In this document: positions 1 to 7,729 of the stretch, piece by piece
Position numbering within the stretch: position 1 is the first letter of the stretch
How the letters are laid out: each line of letters opens with the position of its first letter
Origin: Fulvivirga ligni
GTDB taxonomy: Bacteria; Bacteroidota; Bacteroidia; Cytophagales; Cyclobacteriaceae
Length of the DNA: 64,000 nt
Direction: 5' to 3'
Assembly (NCBI RefSeq): GCF_021389935.1
Contig: NZ_CP089979.1
Location: 1,779,001 to 1,843,000, forward strand
The notes under the pieces: model-generated
What the model was told of the DNA's origin: nothing
The model's database searches: none
Seen by the model: the letters and a program-made list of their open reading frames with translations, nothing else
Program-made: the position numbers and the translations under genes

Positions 1-747
1 ATCTGGGAGTCTTGCATCTTTAATGCTGAAGATGAGAGAGATTTTGTGAAAAACTACTTAGGCCCAACACTGGAAAAAGCAGGCATGAGTGATAAAAAGC
101 TGATTGTTTGGGATCATAACCGTGATCTTATCTATCAGAGAGCCATGACCATGTTCAATGACCCTGAGGCTTCTAAATATGTGTGGGGAATAGGTTTTCA
201 CTGGTATGAGCCTTGGAAAGGTGGAGGCATGCAGTTCGATAACTTACAGAAAGTGCATGAAACTTTCCCGGATAAGAACTTAGTTTTCACTGAAGGATGC
301 GTGGAGAAATTTGACTACAGCAGAGTCAATGACTGGGCGCTGGGTGAAAGATATGGCTGGTCTATGCTGAATGATTTCAATAACGGAACCGTAGCCTGGA
401 CTGACTGGAACATTCTTTTAGATGAAACAGGAGGACCTAATCACGTAGGTAACTTGTGTTTTGCCCCTGTGCACAGAGATAAGTCTAAAAAGGATTTGAT
501 TTACACCAATAGCTATTATTACATTGGCCACTTCTCTAAGTTCATAAAGCCAGGAGCCAAGCGTATTATCAGCTCTTCTAACTATGATAGTATCAATACT
601 ACTGCTTTCTTAAATCCTGATGGAAAAGTAGTGGTGGTTATTCTTAACAAGAACGAAAAGAAACAAGAGGTTACGGTATGGTTAAATGGAAAAGCCATTA
701 AAACAGAAAGCCTTCCTCACTCTATTATGACACTGGTAGCGAGCTAA
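1..747 (+). CDS. GH30-family glycosidase, C-terminal part (cut by window start)
   Basis: The reading frame is open from base 1, so the gene begins upstream; about 248 residues are visible. Seen: the second half of a TIM barrel, with the context VFTEGC whose Glu (bases 292-294) fits the catalytic nucleophile of GH30, then an aromatic-rich stretch (WTDWN, SYYYIGHFSKF) and a short beta-sandwich ending in HSIMTLVAS, as in GH30 enzymes (glucosylceramidase, beta-1,6-glucanase and related). Known of the family: retaining hydrolases, often secreted, acting on beta-glucosides, glucans or xylans; the exact substrate cannot be read from this half. A rho-independent terminator follows. Family confident, substrate unknown. 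Confidence 0.85.
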   Translation: MWESCIFNAEDERDFVKNYLGPTLEKAGMSDKKLIVWDHNRDLIYQRAMTMFNDPEASKYVWGIGFHWYEPWKGGGMQFDNLQKVHETFPDKNLVFTEGCVEKFDYSRVNDWALGERYGWSMLNDFNNGTVAWTDWNILLDETGGPNHVGNLCFAPVHRDKSKKDLIYTNSYYYIGHFSKFIKPGAKRIISSSNYDSINTTAFLNPDGKVVVVILNKNEKKQEVTVWLNGKAIKTESLPHSIMTLVAS

Positions 748-774
748 AAAGGACTTTAAACATATCATTTAAAG

Positions 775-811
775 GAAAGCGCAACTGTAATAAGTTGCGT
801 TTTCTTTTTTC
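775..811 (+). terminator. Rho-independent terminator after GH30 gene
   Basis: Inverted repeat CGCAACT (780-786) / AGTTGCG (793-799) with a 6-nt loop, flanked by A-rich and T-rich arms that extend the pairing and followed by TTTTCTTTTTT. It lies 30 bp after the GH30 stop codon. Confidence 0.8.
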
Positions 812-848
812 CTGCTTTATTTTCGCTGCATAAACAACTGAGCCCCAA

Positions 849-1505
849 TTGAATTCTTTAAACACTACCGTATATCCCTCATCGTATGAATGCACCATCA
901 CGGTAGATTGCTCTGTTTTCGGATTTCAGGATAACGAACTAAAACTTCTTCTGGTAAAAAGATCCATTGAGCCTTATAAAGACCATTGGCTGCTTCCGGG
1001 CGGTATTATGGGGGAGGGGCAAACGGTGGAGGAAGCCGTAAATAGGGTTTTGTTTAATCTTACCGGTATTCATGGTATCCACCAGGAGCAGGTGGGCTGC
1101 TATAGCGCGGTGGACAGGCACCCGGTAAAACGAGCGGTCACTGTCAACTTTTATGCTTTGATAAAACCTGAAAACCACCCCGCCATACCAAACGACTATG
1201 TGTCTGATGTTCAGTGGTTTTCACTGAATAATTTACCTCAAAAGCTGGGTTTTGATCATGAGATTTTGGCCAAGGATGCCTTAGCCAAGCTGAAAAGAAA
1301 CCTTCAGGATAACCTGATCTTTGGAGAACTATTACCCGAAAAGTTTACGCTAAAGGAAATGCAAGATCTTTATGAGAGTATTCTGGATGAAAAGCTGGAC
1401 AGACGCAACTTCCGCAAGAAGATTTTACAAATGAACTTATTGGAAAAAACCAATGAGAAAAAAGCCGGTGTTAAAGGCGGCCCTGATCTCTTTAGAATCA
1501 AGTAA
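849..1505 (+). CDS. Nudix-fold transcriptional regulator (NrtR/AraR-like)
   Basis: 218 residues: a Nudix domain (about 10-150) followed by a winged-helix region (about 155-218). The Nudix box begins normally (GGIMGEG...EEA) but the catalytic part reads RVLFNLTGI where hydrolases have REVLEETGL-type glutamates, so the acid cluster that binds metal is lost. This is typical of NrtR-type regulators, which use the domain to sense a ligand; AraR of Bacteroides thetaiotaomicron is a related arabinose regulator. The start is TTG at 849; no in-frame ATG occurs before the Nudix box. It follows the GH30 gene on the same strand, which suggests, but does not prove, control of that glycosidase locus. No NAD or arabinose genes are visible nearby. 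Confidence 0.82.
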   Translation: MNSLNTTVYPSSYECTITVDCSVFGFQDNELKLLLVKRSIEPYKDHWLLPGGIMGEGQTVEEAVNRVLFNLTGIHGIHQEQVGCYSAVDRHPVKRAVTVNFYALIKPENHPAIPNDYVSDVQWFSLNNLPQKLGFDHEILAKDALAKLKRNLQDNLIFGELLPEKFTLKEMQDLYESILDEKLDRRNFRKKILQMNLLEKTNEKKAGVKGGPDLFRIK

Positions 1506-2432
1506 TTAGTTGAAAGACTGCCTGAAAGTAAGCGGAGACACTTTCATTTTATTCTTAAAGAACTTGTTAAACGACTGCGGATATTCAAACCCCAGTTGAT
1601 AAGCAATCTGACTTACCGATAAATTGGTAGTAGTCAGAATCTCCTTAGCCTTCTCCATTAATTTATTCTGAATGTGCTGCTGCGTGCTTTGTCCAGTGAG
1701 GTTTCTGAGCATATCGCTCAGGTAGTTAGGCGACATGTTCAGTTGATCGGAAATGTATTGTACAGAAGGCAAGCCTTCAGATAAGGCCTGATCGTTATTG
1801 AAATACTCATCCAGAATATTTTCTACCTGGCTAAGTATATCAGGATTAGCGCTTTGCCTGGTGATAAACTGCCGATTATAAAACCTGTTACAATAATTGA
1901 GCATAAGTTCAATATGAGAAACCAGCACATCCTGGCTAAATTTATCTATGGACGACTTATACTCATTAGCAATGTTTTGCATGAGTGTGCTAAGCATAAG
2001 TTCTTCTTTATCAGATAAATGCAAAGCTTCGTGCACCTCATAGGAAAAGAAGCTATAGTTTTTGATGTTTTTGCCCAATGGATATTTACTGATCAAATCA
2101 GGGTGAAAAATGAGACACCAGCCTGATAATGACATTTCATCGTCCATACTGGTAGATACCACCTGTCCGGGAGAGAGGAACGACATTGTACCGCTATTAA
2201 AGTCATAATAGTTTTGTCCGTATTTCATTTTACCATTAAAATCTTTTTTGATACAGATGGAGTAGAAATTATAGACAAAGTGCCCAACTAGATCAGGACA
2301 AGATTCTCTCAATAATTCCAGTGAGGTAACACCTATTAAAGGATGCTCCAGGTCCGGCATTCCAAACATTTTGAAAAGCTCAGGAACGGAATTGATAATC
2401 TGCGGAGAGTCAATAGTTTTCTTCATAGTCAA
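1506..2432 (-). CDS. AraC-family transcriptional regulator
   Basis: 308 residues. The C-terminal ~100 residues form the double helix-turn-helix of AraC/XylS proteins (VQYISDQLNMSPNYLSDML ... SVSQIAYQLGFEYPQSFNKFF, ending SPLTFRQSF). The N-terminal ~190 residues are a cupin-like sensor of the type found in Bacteroidota AraC proteins; its ligand is unknown. It converges with the Nudix regulator, the two stops abutting at 1505/1506. It lies 98 bp downstream of, and on the same strand as, the aldo/keto reductase gene, but a hairpin terminator separates them. It is a plausible regulator of that gene, because direct-repeat half sites lie in the reductase promoter region. Confidence 0.88.
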   Translation of the reverse strand: MTMKKTIDSPQIINSVPELFKMFGMPDLEHPLIGVTSLELLRESCPDLVGHFVYNFYSICIKKDFNGKMKYGQNYYDFNSGTMSFLSPGQVVSTSMDDEMSLSGWCLIFHPDLISKYPLGKNIKNYSFFSYEVHEALHLSDKEELMLSTLMQNIANEYKSSIDKFSQDVLVSHIELMLNYCNRFYNRQFITRQSANPDILSQVENILDEYFNNDQALSEGLPSVQYISDQLNMSPNYLSDMLRNLTGQSTQQHIQNKLMEKAKEILTTTNLSVSQIAYQLGFEYPQSFNKFFKNKMKVSPLTFRQSFN

Positions 2433-2477
2433 GTATCAATTACATCATTAACGGGAATGGGATCTTAAGGATTTAAA

Positions 2478-2518
2478 AAGAAGGGTTTAAAATCATTTTA
2501 CCGCTTTTAAACCCTTCC
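2478..2518 (-). terminator. Terminator after the aldo/keto reductase gene
   Basis: Perfect 12-bp inverted repeat AAGGGTTTAAAA (2481-2492) / TTTTAAACCCTT (2505-2516). Read on the minus strand it is followed by CTTTTTAAAT, so it can terminate transcription of the reductase gene ending at 2531. Confidence 0.7.
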
Positions 2519-2530
2519 GTTTATTAGAAA

Positions 2531-3547
2531 TTAGCGGTCTATCTGCTCCATTATTTCCTTGTTATATCTGTCGCCAGTTTCGGTTTCTATAGGAATAATG
2601 CTTTCCAGTCTGTCCATTTCAGCTTTTGATAACTCAATGGTAGCGGCTTCAATATTCTGCTCTACATATTTCACTCGCTTGGTGCCAGGAATAGGCACAT
2701 AACCTTGCGTTGTTACCCATGAAATAGCCAATTGAGAAGCTGTTACCCCTTTTTCTTCCGCCATTTTCTTAATTTCTTCTACCAGTTCAAGATTTTTGTA
2801 GAACTGATCCCCTTGAAATTTTGGAATGTATCTTCTAAAATCATCCTCAGCGAAGTCATCAGGACTTTGTATGTTTCCTGAAATAAAACCTCTGCCAAGC
2901 GGTGAATAAGGCACAAAACCAATGCCCAGAGATTTTACTGTATCTAAAATTCCATCTGCTTCCACATTGCGCTCAAATAGTGAATACTCCGTCTGCAAAG
3001 CAGATAGCGGATGAACAGCATGAGCCTTTTTTATGGTATTTGCCGATACTTCAGACAAACCAATGTATTTCACCTTACCCTCTTTCACCAGTTCGGCCAT
3101 AGCACCAACCGTTTCTTCAATGGGCGTATTGGGATCCAGGCGGTGTAGATAATATAAGTCAATATAATCCGTCTTCAGGTTTTTAAGCGATCGCTCAGCT
3201 GCTGTTTTTACATATTCAGGCCTTCCGTTAATTTGTCCGGTAAGCTCATCTTTTTCATTCAGCTCATACCCAAATTTGGTGGCGATGATATACTCATCTC
3301 TATTGCCTTCTATAGCCTTGGCTACCAGCTTTTCATTTTCGGTAGAGCCGTAGAGGTCTGCCGTATCCAGAAAGTTGCCACCCAGCTCAAGAGAGCGATG
3401 AATTGTAGCTATCGATTCTTTCTCATCGGCCTTTCCATAAGTATCGAAACCCATAATCTGAGTCATTCCCATACAACCGAGGCCTATTTGCGGCACCACC
3501 AGGCCTTGTGAGCCTAGCTTTATCTTTTTTAATTGATCCATATTCAA
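2531..3547 (-). CDS. Aldo/keto reductase
   Basis: 338 residues, a full-length single-domain NADPH-dependent aldo/keto reductase of the IolS/YghZ-like bacterial group. The catalytic tetrad is visible: Asp61 and Tyr66 (in FLDTADLYG), Lys91 (ATKFGY) and the His of YYLHRLD. The C-terminal cofactor part contains IPGTKRVKYVEQNIEA. The family reduces aldehydes and ketones; the substrate cannot be inferred. Two closely spaced Met codons (1 and 3) could start it. The upstream region carries direct repeats typical of an AraC operator, and the next gene downstream encodes an AraC protein, a common pairing. Confidence 0.9.
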   Translation of the reverse strand: MNMDQLKKIKLGSQGLVVPQIGLGCMGMTQIMGFDTYGKADEKESIATIHRSLELGGNFLDTADLYGSTENEKLVAKAIEGNRDEYIIATKFGYELNEKDELTGQINGRPEYVKTAAERSLKNLKTDYIDLYYLHRLDPNTPIEETVGAMAELVKEGKVKYIGLSEVSANTIKKAHAVHPLSALQTEYSLFERNVEADGILDTVKSLGIGFVPYSPLGRGFISGNIQSPDDFAEDDFRRYIPKFQGDQFYKNLELVEEIKKMAEEKGVTASQLAISWVTTQGYVPIPGTKRVKYVEQNIEAATIELSKAEMDRLESIIPIETETGDRYNKEIMEQIDR

Positions 3548-3596
3548 GTCTTTTTTAGTGATTATTACAATGCAAATATCGCTAGTGGCGGTGCTG

Positions 3597-3629
3597 ACCG
3601 AGTGTCCATATCTCGGTTAAGTGTGTCCA
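3597..3629 (-). promoter_or_regulatory. Candidate AraC-type operator before the reductase gene
   Basis: GTGTCCA occurs at 3602-3608 and again at 3623-3629, exactly 21 bp apart (two helical turns, same face), the usual layout for AraC-family direct-repeat sites. An overlapping inverted repeat ACCGAG/CTCGGT spans 3597-3617. The reductase start codon is about 50 bp away on the minus strand. Confidence 0.4.
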
Positions 3630-3925
3630 AACACAGAATCATTTTCATACTTGTCAGGATATGCTAATACAAAATTTATAAAAATAAATAAGCCCTCTTT
3701 TGTAAAGGTTCTATCACTCACTTATAACCTTTCAGCTACTATCTTTTTGTTATTGAACTTTGATAATATTGTTTGTTGTATGGTATTTAAAGGGGCATTT
3801 TTTGCCTGTAAATAAATATCATCGAGTATCGCTCTCTATTGCTGACTTTAGATTAATTTGTGGCTGTTTTTGCCATGCAGAATAGTTCCATGTTTGTGTC
3901 GGAATAGAAAAAAAATGAAACTCTC

Positions 3926-3953
3926 TTAGGGGTGCTTTTCATTTTTACTGTCT
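3926..3953 (+). promoter_or_regulatory. Candidate ECF-sigma promoter 1 (before sigma gene)
   Basis: TTAGGGGTGCT followed by CTGTCT, with GGGGTG at 3929-3934 and CTGTCT at 3948-3953, a 13-nt spacer. The same two blocks with the same spacer recur at 4596-4620. Position (74 bp before the TTG start) and duplication within a sigma/FecR locus suggest an autoregulated -35/-10 pair. Confidence 0.5.
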
Positions 3954-4026
3954 ATTACTTGTAAATGGTATCAGAGCTAAATACCAGAGCGTGCCAGGGT
4001 ATTGATGTGACTATAGGATAAGATTA

Positions 4027-4596
4027 TTGAAAGAATTTTCTGAAGAACGACTTGTACAAATGCTAAGTAGAGGGAATGAAAAAGCCCTCGAAAGTATTTT
4101 TCATACCTATTATCGTCCTCTTACCCTGTTTGCCACCAAGTATGTAAAAGATGTAGAGGAGGCGCGCGAAATCACCCAGGATTTTTTTGTGAGACTTTGG
4201 ACCAAACAACCCACTTTAAACTCCAGCTCTTTGAAGACCTACCTTTACCGAGGTGTTCGAAATGCCTGCCTTAATTACATCGAAACCAATAAAGTAGCCG
4301 CCAAACACTTGCAAGATTATAAGGAGCCGGAGTTTACGCAGGATAATATTTTAAGGAAAATAATGCTTGCAGAGCAGGAGGCTGAGCTGATGAGGGCCAT
4401 CGATAACCTGCCCCACAGATGCAGAGAGATTTTTCTCATGAGCAGAATGAAAGAGCTCTCCTATAAGTCAATTGCAGAAGAATTGAATATTTCCACTAAA
4501 ACTGTCGAGACTCAGATAAGCCTGGCATTGAAGAAGTTACGCGAACTGATCATAAGCTTTTCAGGGGTGTTGATATTTTTTTTGGACTCCTTTTAG
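4027..4596 (+). CDS. ECF RNA polymerase sigma factor, FecI-like
   Basis: 189 residues with sigma region 2 (about 20-90; FATKYVKDVEEAREITQDFF, FVRLW) and region 4 (about 125-178; LPHRCREIFLMSRM, SYKSIAEELNISTKTVETQI), the standard layout of Bacteroidota FecI-type sigma factors. The called start is TTG (4027); an in-frame ATG at 4063 (Met13) is the alternative. It is first in a locus with FecR and an STN-bearing SusC, so it most likely directs transcription of that operon when the outer-membrane receptor binds substrate. Its stop codon overlaps a second GGGGTG...CTGTCT promoter candidate. Confidence 0.9.
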   Translation: MKEFSEERLVQMLSRGNEKALESIFHTYYRPLTLFATKYVKDVEEAREITQDFFVRLWTKQPTLNSSSLKTYLYRGVRNACLNYIETNKVAAKHLQDYKEPEFTQDNILRKIMLAEQEAELMRAIDNLPHRCREIFLMSRMKELSYKSIAEELNISTKTVETQISLALKKLRELIISFSGVLIFFLDSF

Positions 4597-4620
4597 GGGT
4601 GCTCTGAAGTTTCTCTGTCT
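4594..4620 (+). promoter_or_regulatory. Candidate ECF-sigma promoter 2 (before T9SS gene)
   Basis: TTAGGGGTGCT with GGGGTG at 4596-4601 and CTGTCT at 4615-4620, spacer 13 nt, identical in layout to the copy at 3929-3953. It starts within the sigma-factor stop codon and ends 41 bp before the preferred ATG (4662) of the next gene. Confidence 0.5.
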
Positions 4621-4661
4621 TAAGGGTGAATGATCCTTATGTTAGTTTTAATGGAAAATAT

Positions 4662-6455
4662 ATGAGCAAATTCTACCCAAGTATTTATAAGATACTATTA
4701 ATATCATGTTTCGCCTTTTTATTCCTGACACCTGAAAAGATTTACGCCCAGGAACCTACTTTTTTTGAAGGTTTTGATAACACCGAGATGGGTGATCTTC
4801 CTGAGGGCTGGAGCTTTTACCAAAAAGGAGGTCAGATTCCAACCGCCCATTGGGGAGTTTCTACTTATGGTTTTTTTGGCCCCAAGGTAGCTTTCAGTGG
4901 CATAGAAGGAGCTTTGGAAGGAATGATAGATGAAGATTGGCTCATTACACCAGAAATCACTCCTTTAGATGGAGATTTTCTGATTTTTGATGCGGCCCAG
5001 ACCTATACAGGTATAGATTATGGTACTAAATATCATGTTCTTATCTCCACCGCCACTGCCAACGCTGCTGATTTTACTGATACACTGGCCACTTTTGATG
5101 AAACCACTTTTCCCAAATATTTTGAAACGAGGTCCTTTGATTTGGCAGCATACATTAATCAGCCTATTCACATTGCTTTTGTACATGAAACGGCCTCAAC
5201 AGATCCTAATCAAACGGATGACTGGTATCTGGATAACGTTTATGTGCGCCCTGTACAGCCAGCCACTTTTTACCAAACGCAGGTGTCATGGCAAAATGCC
5301 ATCCCCGTGCCAATTTCAGAAACGTCATATACTCCTTTCCTTGGTTTTCGTGTTCGCATAAAGGGAGATGAAGGTGTACCTAAACTATCCTCATTAAAGC
5401 TTACCACAGAGGGTACCGATGCGGATATTCATATTGCAAAGGCTAGTCTGTATACCACTAAAGATGTAGCATTTATAGCTTATTGGGATGGTCAGGTTGA
5501 TGCTGAATTGTTTGGAGAGGTTGAAAATCCTGCTGATACTTTTGTTATTCAGGGCGATCAGGACCTGTTGATAGGAGATAATTACTTCTGGCTTACCTAC
5601 AGTGTGGAGTCAGATGAGACTTTAGAATATCCTTACCCAAGAATAGATGCTTCACTCTATTCAGTAACTATTGATGAAGAGGCTCATTTGGGTGCCAAAG
5701 ACACGGTGGTAGTTTCACCGTACATCGTTCCTGATGTCATTCCCAATGATAACCGATCTGATGCCACAGAAATAGGTCCGGTTTCTGGTAAATATGGCTC
5801 ATATAATATGCGAGCCACGGCCGAGCCAGATATAGAAACATTGGCATATTGTGCTGATAATGGTACTTATGATAATAGTAACTCAATTTGGTGGCACTTT
5901 GTTGCTCCTGCTGCAGGAAATGTAACGGTAGATCTTTCAGAGTCAGACTTTAATACGTTGCTGGTTTTCATGGATGAGAATTCTGACCAGTATGCCTGCA
6001 ATAATGATATTGAACCTGGTGTAAATGTCCAGTCCAGAATTGAAGGTTATTATATGGAGGCCGGAGAGGAAGTGTATATCCGTGTCACAGGTACCGGAGA
6101 TCCGGGAGATCCTAATGGGGAGAGCGGCATTGTAGTGATGGATTTTACCTTTGAAAGCCTGGTGAGTGGTGTGGATGATATTTTAGAAAGTCAGTCGATG
6201 TCATTGCCTTACCCTAATCCAACAACAGGCACTACTTCTCTGGATATAAAAGTAAAAAAGAGCGGAGCTGTAAAAGCCGAATTGCTCGACATATTCGGAA
6301 GAAAAGTGAAAACCATCTACAAGGGAACTCCTGCGGTAGGAGAAATTGAAACCATACAATTCGATGCATCACCCTATCCCTCAGGCACATACTTGATCCG
6401 TCTGGGCAATGATGAAGAGGTTTATGGTACACAACGATTGATTATAAATCATTAA
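4662..6455 (+). CDS. T9SS-secreted multidomain protein (choice-of-anchor J, BNR-associated, PPC-like)
   Basis: The ATG at 4662 is preferred over an in-frame GTG at 4626 because it begins a normal signal peptide ending in IYAQ. The mature protein has a jelly-roll choice-of-anchor-J-like domain (FFEGFDN ... LPEGWSF ... WLITPEI), then a region resembling the N-terminal domain of BNR-repeat neuraminidases, then a PPC-like beta-sandwich (NDNRSDATEIG ... SIWWHFVAPAAGNVTVDL) and a C-terminal type A sorting domain (LPYPNPTTG ... YPSGTYLIRL). It is therefore predicted to be exported by the type IX system and attached to or released from the surface. No catalytic residues are seen; binding or adhesion is inferred. 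Its place between sigma and FecR genes is unusual. Confidence 0.85.
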   Translation: MSKFYPSIYKILLISCFAFLFLTPEKIYAQEPTFFEGFDNTEMGDLPEGWSFYQKGGQIPTAHWGVSTYGFFGPKVAFSGIEGALEGMIDEDWLITPEITPLDGDFLIFDAAQTYTGIDYGTKYHVLISTATANAADFTDTLATFDETTFPKYFETRSFDLAAYINQPIHIAFVHETASTDPNQTDDWYLDNVYVRPVQPATFYQTQVSWQNAIPVPISETSYTPFLGFRVRIKGDEGVPKLSSLKLTTEGTDADIHIAKASLYTTKDVAFIAYWDGQVDAELFGEVENPADTFVIQGDQDLLIGDNYFWLTYSVESDETLEYPYPRIDASLYSVTIDEEAHLGAKDTVVVSPYIVPDVIPNDNRSDATEIGPVSGKYGSYNMRATAEPDIETLAYCADNGTYDNSNSIWWHFVAPAAGNVTVDLSESDFNTLLVFMDENSDQYACNNDIEPGVNVQSRIEGYYMEAGEEVYIRVTGTGDPGDPNGESGIVVMDFTFESLVSGVDDILESQSMSLPYPNPTTGTTSLDIKVKKSGAVKAELLDIFGRKVKTIYKGTPAVGEIETIQFDASPYPSGTYLIRLGNDEEVYGTQRLIINH

Positions 6456-6500
6456 AAGAGTCCCCCTCATGTGGGACAAACGCAACTACTAATTATTACT

Positions 6501-7541
6501 ATGCAAGTGAATGATCAAAATGAGAGATCCTGGTATTTGGCTTCGAAAGCCATAACCAGAGAACTTACTCAGGAGGAAACCATCGAATGGCAGGAGCTAC
6601 TTAGGTCAGACGCAGAATTTAGCGCTGATTACAATAAGCTGAAGCTGCTATGGGACCAGGCAGGTGGGCTGCCCTATGGTGAGATTGATATAAGAAGAGA
6701 TTGGGAGAAGGTAAGAGGCAGAGTAAAGGGCAGAAGCTTTAAACCAATGTATAAATATGCCGCTACAATCTCTCTTTTGCTGGTAGCAGCGATGGTTTTA
6801 TGGAAATACGGCCCCATCAATTTATGGGGTAATACTCAGGTGACTACAACGGTAATTCAGGCTCCCTCAGGCTCACAAAGTTATGTTGTACTTCCTGATA
6901 GTTCTGAAGTATGGATAAATGCTGGTAGTAAGCTCATTTTTGATAATCAGTTTGGTATCTCTAACCGAAAGCTCACACTAGTGGGTGAGGCCTTTTTTGA
7001 TGTAGAGGAAGATGAAGTTCCTTTTACGGTTTTTACTCCTGATTATGACATCAAAGTGTTGGGCACGGCCTTCAATATACGCGCCTATGAAGATGATAAA
7101 GATGTGGTGACTACCCTGGTTCGGGGCTCGCTGAAAGTAAATAATATATATACCGCTGAAGGGATGAGGTCTACCACACTGAAGCCAGGTGACAAACTCA
7201 CTTTATTGAAAGATACTAAAACAGCCAGGCTGGAAAGAGGGATTAATGTAAATCTTGAAACATCATGGAAAGATGGCTGGCTTACTGTAAGCAGTGAGTC
7301 ATTAGGTGAACTGGCCAAGAAACTGGAAAGGCTGTATGATATCAATATCACCTTCAAAGATGAAGAGCTGAAAAGCTACCGATACACGGGTAAAATAAAG
7401 CAGTTGAGTCTGGAGCAGGTACTGAAAGCTCTGGCACTCACTTCACCAGTGAAATTTGATGTAAGCGAAAAAACGGTGACCATAGGTATGGATGAAAGTG
7501 AAAAGCAAAAATACCGGTCGCTACAAAATCCGAATAATTAA
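6501..7541 (+). CDS. FecR-family anti-sigma factor (DUF4974 C-terminus)
   Basis: About 346 residues from the ATG at 6501; an in-frame GTG at 6471 would add ten unlikely residues. Seen: a cytoplasmic N-terminal domain (RSWYLASKAITRELTQEE), one transmembrane segment (ATISLLLVAAMVLW), the FecR domain (APSGSQSYVVLPDSSEVWIN ... LVGEAFFDVEED ... VLGTAFNIRAY ... TLVRGSLKV) and the C-terminal DUF4974 domain (KKLERLYDINITF ... YTGKIKQLSLEQVLKAL). FecR spans the inner membrane and passes the signal from the STN domain of the receptor to the sigma factor. The partner receptor follows 188 bp downstream. Confidence 0.92.
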   Translation: MQVNDQNERSWYLASKAITRELTQEETIEWQELLRSDAEFSADYNKLKLLWDQAGGLPYGEIDIRRDWEKVRGRVKGRSFKPMYKYAATISLLLVAAMVLWKYGPINLWGNTQVTTTVIQAPSGSQSYVVLPDSSEVWINAGSKLIFDNQFGISNRKLTLVGEAFFDVEEDEVPFTVFTPDYDIKVLGTAFNIRAYEDDKDVVTTLVRGSLKVNNIYTAEGMRSTTLKPGDKLTLLKDTKTARLERGINVNLETSWKDGWLTVSSESLGELAKKLERLYDINITFKDEELKSYRYTGKIKQLSLEQVLKALALTSPVKFDVSEKTVTIGMDESEKQKYRSLQNPNN

Positions 7542-7566
7542 TTAATACTAACCCAAAATCTTAAAT

Positions 7567-7690
7567 ATGAAGCACTTATACGATAAGCGATAATACCAGT
7601 TAGAAAAAAATGAAGGACCAAAAGATGCGGCAACATCCTTTGATCCTATAGGACTGGTAACAGTCTGTATCCGAACCTAGCGAGTAGGAT
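7567..7690 (+). promoter_or_regulatory. Structured leader before SusC, with a short open frame
   Basis: The 188-bp gap before SusC contains an eight-codon frame (7567-7593, MKHLYDKR) followed by three inverted repeats: 7614-7627/7634-7647 (12 of 14 paired), 7651-7656/7661-7666 (with a GTAA loop) and CCTA/TAGG at 7676-7679/7685-7688. It could be a transcribed leader that affects SusC expression, or a relic of an earlier start region. No known riboswitch was recognised. Confidence 0.35.
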
Positions 7691-7729
7691 AAGTATTTCG
7701 ATTGTTGAATCCCAATCCCATATAATACT

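Larger units (their letters stand above)
3548..4026. other. Gene-free region between reductase and sigma factor
   Basis: 479 bp without a convincing gene. It holds the divergent control regions: GTGTCCA direct repeats near the reductase start and a candidate ECF promoter near the sigma gene. A 64-codon open frame at 3621-3815 has no family signature and is probably chance. The middle part (3650-3900) is AT-rich with nothing recognisable. Confidence 0.6.

Noticed and set aside
3621-3815. 64-residue gene before the sigma factor
   Set aside because: AT-rich chance frame, no ribosome binding site or family features, and it overlaps the likely operator.
5020-5361. 113-residue frame inside the T9SS gene
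   Set aside because: Out-of-frame shadow of a well-supported gene.
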